Positions 55,986-64,000 of a stretch of DNA of 64,000 nucleotides are shown here, in pieces. The stretch covers positions 66,642,580 to 66,706,579 of the forward strand of contig NC_085138.1 in assembly GCF_035046485.1 (NCBI RefSeq), in the 5' to 3' direction. A program made the translations under genes and the position numbers. The stretch is from Aedes albopictus. Taxonomy: Eukaryota; Arthropoda; Insecta; Diptera; Culicidae. The stretch's first letter is position 1. Each line of letters begins with the position of its first letter. The notes beneath the pieces were generated by a model. That model worked only from the letters and a program-made list of their open reading frames with translations. It was not told the DNA's origin and made no database searches.

Positions 55986-56859
55986 CGGATGCCTTCACCG
56001 ACACCTTGCTTCTATGGATACTGGCACCACTATCCACAATCCAACCGAATTGCAGCACTTCATTCGGCAGAACAAAACGGTATTCCTGTCTTGCACTGCT
56101 GCTTTTTTCGCAGCTGACGATTCACCATTCTTCTTCTTTTGTTCATTTTGTTGTCACTTTTCAGATGCTCCTCTTGCGTACAACGCTGGTAACAACTCCA
56201 CCCGGAAACGAACCCAGAATACCAATCAAGCTGACTATACCATATCATTGCCACCTTGAGCGAATCAGCCTCCCTAGCTTGCGTCGAACGGTCAAAAAGT
56301 TCCTCCACCTCGAACAGGTTGCATTCGAGATCGCCATCTTCCAGCAGGATAAGGCTGTACACAGCCGCTTCAACATGGAGCCCTGGGATGTTACAGCCAT
56401 TTTTTTCGTGTTTTTTTTACCTTATTTCATTAACCCATCAAACTTGTCAAACTTGTTTCTTTCTTACACAGAAAGGAATTCTGAAAATGTTAGAACATTT
56501 AAATTTCCATTTCATTTTATTCAATTTTAGATGAAATAATTTCTTCTACGCAAAATTGTAAACAAGCTCCATACTGCAGACAACCTATAGTTTTACAATC
56601 CGATGGAGCATTATGTTGAAAGGCGATCGTTTTGTTACAGTGAATTCCTTGTAACAATTTTGAACTGTGTAGAAAGGGAACACCACAAGTAAATGTCGGA
56701 TATGTTTTAAAATCTGTAAACAAGCCGGCAGTTTGGTTGATATTCGAGCGGACTGCATGACTTCCGCCACAATTTATAGTCGACATTCAATTTACGCGCT
56801 GTTGAATTTTGAGAAAGTACATGGAATATCCTGTTTTGCAATGCTGCACAGATGCTAAT
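55986..56859. other. Unassigned, open on both strands
   Basis: Frames at 55916-56530 (plus) and 56060-56362 (minus) overlap. The minus reading (LLEDGDLECNLFEVEELFD) looks more protein-like, with acidic and leucine-rich composition, but I recognise no family. It may be a transposon or host gene fragment. Confidence 0.3.
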
Positions 56860-57520
56860 TTTTTTTGATATATTTCTCCAGGAACCAAGGATTTTTCTGA
56901 GAATGCTTCTTTTTTTGCGCGATCCCAAATAGATTTTCTTAGAATCTACCACAACACTTCTTCAAGAATTTGTTTTAGATTTTTTTTAAGAACTTTTTTA
57001 AAGATTCCTTGAATGATTATATAATATTTTTTTGGATATCTTCCAAGAATTCCTGCAACTTCTGGGATAATAACTTTTTCTGGGATGCATACTTAAGTAT
57101 CTCCAAGGACATTTTCAAAATATATCTATGAATCCTTCGAGATTGCTTCCAAATACATCTCCAGGAATTCTCCCAAAGATGCCTCGGAAATTCTCACAAA
57201 GATTTCTTCGGGAAAAGAAATCTTTCAAGAATCCACAAAGGAATATGTACTTCCGAAGATCTCTCCAAGTTTATCCAAAGACAGAATTTCTTCTGTAAAA
57301 ATCTTAAGAAGAATAACTGGAAGAACCCTGACAAAACGTCATGAAAGATATCTTTAGAAAATTCAAGATGAATCATTGAAGGAAATCTTTGACCAATTCA
57401 ATTCTTAATGATGACATTCTTTTTTAAGTATACCTTCGAAAAAAGAATCCCCAGATGGAACTTCCGGAGAAATCATTACAAGAAACTTCAGGGGAAATCC
57501 TCAAGTAACATTTCTGAATA
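56860..57520. repeat. Degenerate 12-bp satellite
   Basis: ATTCCTTGAATGATT, CTCCAGGAATTCTCCC and later GAAGGAAATCTTTGACC units; weakly periodic, with T-rich then A-rich polarity. Confidence 0.5.
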
Positions 57521-58189
57521 ACACAGCGCAACATTTTTTTGTCTCAAGAGCAAACTTATGTGTCTCCGAAGGATTTTGGGCCACTGAATCCGAATCCGGG
57601 CTCAGAATTGGTCCAACACGTCACAATTTTGAGCTATACCTCAATTTATAGGGCAAAATATGCGATTTTGGGCTTTTTTGACTGCAAACCATTAAGCTTG
57701 GAAATATTTTTTTACGCAAACAAAAGGTTAATTGGTCAATTATCATCTAAATTAACGATCCATGCAAAATATTTCGTTTGACCTAATCAAATTTTATAGA
57801 TTTAAGCATTTTATGTTAGTATGAAAACTTGCATGCAACTTTTGGAGGGTGACTTGTATGGGAAATATCGTACCTAACATAAATCGCTTAAAACTATCAA
57901 ATTCGATTTGGCAAAACGAAATATTTTACATGAGTCGTTAATTCAGATGTTAATGACCAATTAACTTTTTGATTGCTTAAAAAAATGTTTCTAAGCTTAA
58001 TGGCTTGCAGTCAAAAAAGCCCAAAATCGCATATTTTGCCCTATAAATAGAGGTATAGCTCAAAATTGTGACGTGTGACGTGTTAGAGCAAATCTGAGCC
58101 CGGATTCGGATTTAGCGGCCCAAAATCCTTCGGAGACACATAAGTTTGCTCTTGAGACAGACCAAAAGTTTATTTTTGTTACGCTGTGT
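57521..58189. mobile_element. 669-bp foldback transposon
   Basis: ACACAGCGCAAC and GTTACGCTGTGT are the ends. The arms extend for about 300 bp (TCTCAAGAGCAAACTTATGT with ACATAAGTTTGCTCTTGAGA; CAAAATATGCGATTTTGGGC with its complement) to a centre near 57850. The frame at 57539-57781 is an arm reading. Confidence 0.85.
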
Positions 58190-58194
58190 AATCA

Positions 58195-58580
58195 TTACCT
58201 GGTATTTCAGGAGGAATCTCCAGAACTCCTGAAATATTTCGTCAATGGAACTCCGGGATGAATCCGTAAAAAGAACTCCTTATATATTTTTGCAGGTATC
58301 TCTAAAATAAGCTTTTGGAGAAGTCCTCAGTAGGAACTCCTGGAGAAATCTCGAGAAGGAACCTCTGGAGACTGGAGTAATCTCCATAGGGAACCGTGGA
58401 GGAATCTACAAATAAAATTCCTAAAGGAATCTCTAGAAGGGGGACTTTTGGAGAATCCCTCGAAGAAACTACTAGAGGAATTGCCTGAGGTATGCCTAGA
58501 TAGATGGAACTCCTAGCGAAATCTCTAGAAAGAAGTTCTGGCGGAATCCCCAGGGAATACTCCTATAAGAACTACATGAA
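58195..58580. repeat. Degenerate 12-bp satellite, A-rich strand up
   Basis: GGAACTCCTGGAGAAATCTC-type units run up to the start of the next element. Confidence 0.6.
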
Positions 58581-59329
58581 AAACCCAGATTAATCCACCT
58601 AGTGGTGATAGTGCCTTTATCGTCGAATATGTACTTACGATCTTTCCGTCGACGTTAGTCAGAATGTTCCTGAATCCTGGGAATACTTTATATAGAAAAG
58701 CAACAATTTCAGCAAAGCCATCATCAATGTGGGAAACTTATTGAAGGTACATATTCTGATGTACCTCAGTTGACTGATTGACCACCTTAACCCTAGTCGT
58801 GCATTGGGGTCATTATGACCCCATTCCATGCACTACGGCAGCGAGGTAAGCGTCAGCTAATACATGAAGAAGGTTAACTTTATTCACAATCACAGATCAC
58901 TTTGTAATCTTTTTTTCAGCACATTTAAGGCTATATATTATTATCATCAGTAACACAATGCCTGACCTGCTTACGAGAAAAACGTGGTAAATGGAAATTT
59001 TCCATCCAAATTGTGAGCAGTAATTTTAGAAGTAAAAGGAGATTGAAGGTTGAAGAAAACCTTATTCGATGTTGATGCGATAAAATTATAATTTTTCTAT
59101 AAAACGTTGATCCTTCCTACTAAATATTTACACCGCAGGAATCTGAAATGGTGCGATTTGATGAGATCGCTTTGGTTACGATTTTGTTCTCTTGCATATA
59201 TGAAGACTTTGACCGTTTCTTCACTTTAAATCTTACCCAACGTTTACAGGCTATCAAAGATGCCACGATTTTATTTATCAGTTTGATATTTATTTTGTTC
59301 ACTTTTATAATTCAGCAATTTGATGTGCA

Positions 59330-60655
59330 GCTTGCATGGGCTTTGTTTTATTTTACGTCAGACCACTTCCGGCGGGACACCTGGAACCGATTCCGGTTGT
59401 CTCAAATACTGTCTGAGACTATGTTCTTGTCAACTGTTTATCGGGTTACCTAAAAAGCCGAAAATGAATGTGATCTGAGGCTATTTTCATGCTAACCGTT
59501 CGGCAAATTTTTGAAAAAGCCGCGATTTTATGTTTCGCATGCATAATTTTGGTTCACTTCAATTTAATCACTTCCTATGGAACACCCGCAACCGATTCCA
59601 GATGTGGCCTGAGACAATTTTCTTTTTGACCGTTCATCAGATTATCAAAAACGCCGCTATGGTTTGGTTCTCTTGTATATTTTACCACTTCTGGCAGGTT
59701 ACTCATCTCGTCACCAGTTCTGGAGCACTACCGGTCCTTCCAAATATGGTCTGAGAGTATTTGCTGGCTAACCGTTTATCATGTTACTGAATAAGTCATT
59801 GATATGTTGCATGTCTTGGTTCTCTTTTATATTTGACCATTTCTGGCGGGACACCCGGAATCGGTTCCGTTACACACCAATATGGCTTGCGTCTATTTTC
59901 TTGCAACTGTTCATCATGTTCAGTGCTGGAAATGCCATTTCCACATATCTAAATTCAACCACATCCAACTCATTTTAGTAGTTCAACCTGAGAATATGTT
60001 ATATGAAAAACTTGTGCGGCTAGAGCAACTCTACAAGAAAGTCACGGAAAACACGATCTTTTTCGAATATTTAGGATAAATGTCACGGACTATCTTCGAA
60101 AAACGCCAATAATATTCATGGTGAATATCAATAAATTTATCTGAAATATTCGAAAAAGATCAGGTTTCAGGTTGAGCTTCTCAAATGAGCTGGATGTGGT
60201 TGAATATAGATATATCGAAATGACATTTTCAGCACAGATCATGTTACCTAAAAAGCCGTGATTTGAGGTATCGCTTGTTTGGGTTTAGTTTCACTTCCGG
60301 CCCGGAAACGGTTGCGGAACCCTACCGGTAGTATCTTAAATAGTCTGAATCGATTTGCCTGCTAACGTTTATTAAGTTACCAAAAAAAAGCCGCGCTTTG
60401 CTGTCTCGCATGCATGAGTTTTATTTACTTTAATATATGACCACATTCGGGAGGACACCCGGAACCGGTTCCGAAACACTACCGGTTCAGATATGGTTTA
60501 AGTCTTTTTTATGTCAACCTTTCATTATCAAAAAAGTCACGCTTTGATATGTCGCAGGTATGGATATTTGATTTGCTTTTATATTGGGTCACCTCCAGCG
60601 GGACACCCGGAGCCGGTTCCGGAACACTACTGGTTCAGATATGTATTTTTTTTGT
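59330..60655 (+). repeat. Satellite array, ~148-bp monomers, second locus
   Basis: Monomer marks CTTCCGGCGGGACACC (59366), GGCGGGACACCCGGAATCGG (59844), ACACCCGGAACCGGTTCCG (60455) and ACACCCGGAGCCGG (60602) show the same unit as at 12.2-14.6 kb. Several monomers are truncated. Confidence 0.82.
59921..60237. mobile_element. hAT-type MITE with 8-bp target duplication
   Basis: The ends CAGTGCTGGAAATG and CATTTTCAGCACAG are inverted, extending into CAACCACATCCAACTCATTT and AAATGAGCTGGATGTGGTTG. ATCATGTT is duplicated exactly outside (59913-59920, 60238-60245). The target is a satellite monomer. The frame at 59882-60079 is incidental. Confidence 0.92.
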
Positions 60656-60659
60656 TCAG

Positions 60660-61500
60660 ATACCAGATTACAACGCATCATCGCTCTCCATCGACTCCAA
60701 GGCGGAATACGACAGTATCGATGGCACAGATCTATAGAAAATCATGAACGAGAACGGCTTTAAGGGGCCATTAGTATGTATGCCAATGTTAGTATGTAGT
60801 ATGTCATAATGACAAACGGACTCTCATGTCTAGAAGAGAGAGTAAATATTTAACTGGTCGTGAATGAGTCGAAAACAAAGTACATGCTGATAGGTGAAGC
60901 GGAACTGAACACGACAGGATTCGCCTAGCAGCTAATGTGACGGTAGATAAGGATACCATCGAAGTAGTGGAAGAGCTCGTTTACCTTGCATCCTTGTACC
61001 TTTGCTGACGCCTAACAACATTGGTAGTCGTGAGATTAAAGGCGCATCATGACTGGGAGTTATGCTTGCAAAGGGCTTCCGAAGAAGCTGCGGCCAAAAT
61101 CGAGAGAGGTGGTCATCTATGGACACGAGATATACTTAGACCATGACCGAGGAAAACCTGCAAGCACTCGGAGTTTTCTAGCGATGCGTGCTAAGAACGA
61201 TCTTCAGCGATGTGAAGAACGGTGTGTGGCGGAGAAGGATGAACCACGAGCTCACTGCATTGCACGGCGAACCCGACATCCAGAAGGTGGCCAAAGCCGG
61301 AAGGACACGATGTGCAGGATATATTGCTAGAAAACCGGACAACAACCCTGACAAGTAAGTGTTCGCTACCGACCCGTTTGGTACAAGAAGGCGTGAAGCG
61401 AAGAGAGAAATATGGGCGTAACATGTGGAACGTCAATTGGCAAGCATTAGGCGTGACCGAGGATAGAGAGCGGCAGCCATACACCGAGATTGTGACGTAC
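60660..61500 (+). pseudogene. RTE-type LINE, internally deleted 3' half
   Basis: SIDSKAEYDSIDGTDL (about 60690) is reverse transcriptase motif A (FKAAYDS). The next recognisable part, VNESKTKYM (about 60865), normally follows the catalytic FADD motif, so motifs B and C are deleted. VTVDKDTIEVVEELVYLASL (about 60940) and the C-terminal region with GHEIYLDHDRGKPASTR follow, in several frames with stops. It belongs to the same family as 63100-64000 on the other strand. The 3' end is about 61500-61525. Confidence 0.78.
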
Positions 61501-61525
61501 TATTGTTGATTACGTCTTATTTTGG

Positions 61526-62540
61526 AAGAGACTTTCAACAAACCATTGAAAAAGCACTACGCAGTCTTTGTATAATCCGTTCAAGTGAGACTTGGTTAAG
61601 ATATAAATCGTATTTCTGTAGTGATCATATCATTTCAAGAATCAGTACTGCATGTGTGTGGCGTAATTTTGAACAGTGTCCGAGTTCCCTCTATATGATG
61701 GATGCTGCGGCAGCAGATGATTGTCAAATAAATCAAGTTTTGAGAAATAGTTTTTGAATGGGTTCTACGTTGAAGACGTTGACATGGCAAGCAAGTTTAC
61801 TTTATTGGGACTGACTGTTTGTCCCTGGAGAAACGGAACTGCAGTTCGATAAAGCTTACATAGATCCAGTTGATGTATAAGGAACAAGTGAAAAGCAGGA
61901 ATACGAACACAAAGGAAGCCGGAGAAAAAAGTCTTATCATTAGTGAGTAAAAGAAAAGCACCCGCGCGCCCACGCCGCCCGTTGCTCTCCGATGTTATTT
62001 GTTTCACAGTGCGCTCCACTACTCCCCCAAGACGTTTCTACTTCTATGCGCCAACCAAAGAGCGAGCCAGAATCGTAGTAAAGTGATCTACCCAGGGGTG
62101 AGCTAGCTTTTCTTTGCGTCCATCCGTCGCCACTTTTCAGTAGAGAGCGAGCAATGAATGCTGGTTGCATTTTGTTGTACTTGTTGTTGTTTCGTCGTCC
62201 CCTGGAATTGCAATGGCATCTGACGGGTTGCAAAAAGATGTTTGTAAGCTTTTTATTGAAGCCATATAAGAAAAAAAAACCCGGGAGTTGAGATGGATCT
62301 CGACCAACCGGGATAAAAGCTGACCAGCGATGCAAGGCAACCAATGAAACGTCTTAAGCGGAAGCGTATCAGCAGCGGTGTGCGTAGAAACGACGAGGAA
62401 AGGGCGTAGTCACAAAGGACATTTGAACCGGCAATGTAGTTACTTCAGGAACATTGTTCATTGCATGTCAAAACGTGAAATAATATATAAACAGATGTGG
62501 GAACAACAGAGCTGATTGCTGCAACCCGAAATACTACTTA
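61526..62540. other. Unassigned
   Basis: Frames at 61503-61757, 61765-62019 and 61940-62344 show no domain. No repeat structure was recognised. Confidence 0.35.
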
Positions 62541-62544
62541 CTAC

Positions 62545-62885
62545 TTTTAGTCCTGAGCACCCATGGTGGTGGCAGAGAGCCGCATTGAAAAATCTCCATC
62601 CTAGGCGATTGCCCGCCATCGCCTTGACCTGTGTGGTCAGGTCAAAATTTAATTTCTGTAGACTTCCTTTATTTCATTATTGAGGCTGCGCCGCCGCCTT
62701 GTACCTCTGGGTCTGCCTCTGCTGTGATGTCCTGCTGGGTTCCCATCTAACGCTTGCTTGCAGATTTTGTTTCCGCCCCTGCGGGTGTGTGGTGTGCCGC
62801 TAACGGTTTTTGATGACATCGACGATGGAATTTCACATTGGAGATCCATTTGTGAGATCACCTTTCTTGAATTACATACCACATG
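62545..62885 (-). pseudogene. LINE 3'-end fragment, other family
   Basis: On the minus strand, DGNPAGHHSRGRPRGTRRRR, SLNNEIKEVYRN and, after a stop, GWRFFNAALC resemble the basic C-terminus (RRGRPR-W) of RTE-like LINE proteins. The AGTAGTAAGTAGT text that follows at about 62550 may be its 3' tail. Only the extreme 3' portion is present. Confidence 0.5.
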
Positions 62886-63099
62886 CTACTGATTAAGACC
62901 TACTGTCGTTGAGTGTTCTCCGCTGATACACACCAAACTTCACTGACGTACAGCATAGAACGTGAAGAGTTAAAAAATTGGAGCTTGGAGAGTTGACTAC
63001 TGATTGTTATTCCACAAATATCTTAAACTCGTAAAAGCAGCCCTCACCTTCTTGATCCATGCATCTATGTCAATTTTGGTACCACTATCGGCCGCCATT

Positions 63100-64000
63100 T
63101 GGTTAACAAGATCATTTCATTCATTTATTTAGTATTACATCAAATTCAAGATAAAATTGAATCAACAATATTTCTCCGAAATACACGGTTCGTGGCTGCC
63201 GCTTTCCATCCTCGGTCGCGCCCAAAGCTAGTCAGGTCACGCTCCACCTGGTCCGCCCATCGTGCTCTCTGTGCTCCACGGCTTTTGTGCCAACGGGATC
63301 AGTAGCAAACACCAGCTTTGCAGGGTTGTTGTCCGGCATTCTTGCAACATTCCCTGCCCACTGTATCCTTCCGGCCTTGGCCACCTTCTGGATGCTGGGT
63401 TCGCCGTAAAGTGCAGCGAGCTCGTGGTTCATCCTTCTCCGCCACACACCGTTCTCCTGCACATCGCCTTAGATCGTCCTTTGCACGCGTCGCTTGAAAA
63501 CACCGAGTGCTTGCAGGTCCTCCTCGAGCATGGTCCATGTCCCGTGTCCGTAGAGGACCACCGGTCTTATTAGCGTTTTGTACATGGTGCATTTGGTGCG
63601 TGGGTGAATTTTTTTCAAACGCAGTGTCTTCTAGAGCCCGTAGTAGGCCCGACTTCCGCTGATGATGCGCCTCCGAATTTCACAGCTCACGTTGTTGTTG
63701 TAAGGATCCGAGGTAGACGAATTCCTCCACCACCTCGAAGGTATCCCCGTCTATCGTAACATTACTGCCCAGACGGATCCGGTCGTGTTCGGTTCCGCAT
63801 ACCAGCATGTACTTTGTTTTTGAGGCATTCACCACCAGTTCGACTTTTGCTAGTTCGCGTTTCAGGCGGGTGTACAGCTCTGCCACCGTTCCGAATGTTC
63901 TGCCGATAATGTTCATGTCGTCTGCAAAGCACACAAATTGACCGGATTTTGTGAAAATCGTTCCCCAGCTGTTGAGCCCGGCTCGACGCATCACACCTTC
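63100..64000 (-). pseudogene. RTE-type LINE, reverse transcriptase to 3' end, running off the window
   Basis: The minus strand encodes QFVCFADDMNIIGRT (about 63930), the catalytic FADD box. LVVNASKTKYMLVCG, VTIDGDTFEVVEEFVYLGSL and a C-terminal part with LYGHGTWTMLEEDLQAL (about 63550-63500) and WAGNVARMPDNNPAKLVF (about 63370-63320) follow. There is a frameshift near 63690 and at least two in-frame stops (near 63632 and 63466), so it is a dead copy. The 3' end lies near 63100 in AAATAAATGAATGAAATG. The 5' part lies beyond the right edge. Confidence 0.85.

Larger units (their letters stand above)
58584..60655 (+). mobile_element. Large element with 148-bp satellite, copy 2
   Basis: It begins with the same CCCAGATTAATCCACCTAGT as the copy at 11626 and shares its left domain (CACCGCAGGA at 59131, TTACCCAACGTTTA at 59234). 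It then carries satellite monomers from about 59330. The right domain present in copy 1 is absent: the array stops in ACTACTGGTTCAGATATG at about 60642 and a LINE follows. A hAT-type MITE is inserted at 59921-60237. Confidence 0.65.

Noticed and set aside
55916..56530. 204-codon plus-strand frame as a gene
   Set aside because: It starts in the decayed LINE linker in another frame, crosses unassigned DNA, has no domain and overlaps a better-looking minus-strand reading.
1..64000. Endogenous viral sequences
   Set aside because: Aedes genomes often contain them, but no frame here shows a recognisable viral protein motif.

Overview
The window reads as non-genic nuclear DNA from a culicine mosquito, most likely Aedes. 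The grounds are two families of tRNA-derived SINEs whose 3' halves I recognise from Aedes, RTE-, Loa- and Jockey-type non-LTR retrotransposon remnants, many short inverted-repeat transposons, and long degenerate satellites with the mixed A/T-rich character of Aedes introns and intergenic DNA. The species call is an inference from repeat content only.

Layout. 1-7.2 kb: a degenerate 12-bp-period satellite in several blocks, two SINE copies, one palindromic Penelope-like tail and two MITEs. 7.2-11.2 kb: SINEs, a 37-bp hairpin and two TA-flanked mariner/Tc1-type MITEs. 11.3-14.9 kb: a large element carrying an array of about 148-bp monomers, flanked by an inverted repeat. 15.3-17.6 kb: more 12-bp satellite. 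18.6-20.7 kb: MITEs and a foldback element. 21.9-23.8 kb: GC-richer sequence without recognisable genes. 23.8-30.4 kb: tandem repeats, a palindrome with a candidate hammerhead ribozyme, a 10-bp satellite, then 12-bp satellite that flips polarity near 29.1 kb. 32.3-41 kb: truncated retrotransposon tails, a degraded Jockey-type reverse transcriptase, a Helitron, nested hAT and Harbinger-like elements, a 220-bp segmental duplication and a 2.27-kb palindrome. 42.7-50.9 kb: a Loa-type endonuclease fragment, then 12-bp and 10-bp satellite in mirror order to the 24-30 kb block. 53.4 kb: the only convincing host coding sequence, a short exon on the minus strand. 55-64 kb: RTE-type LINE fragments on both strands, two foldbacks and a second copy of the 148-bp satellite element.

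No complete host gene is visible. Nearly all long open frames lie in the 12-bp satellite, where a period of four codons keeps frames open without selection, or inside transposon palindromes. The minus-strand exon near 53.5 kb suggests that at least part of the window is intron or flank of a host gene on the minus strand, but I could not name that gene. The main interest is structural: nested insertions with visible target duplications, a paralogous empty site, foldback elements that could give long double-stranded RNA, and a hammerhead-like motif.
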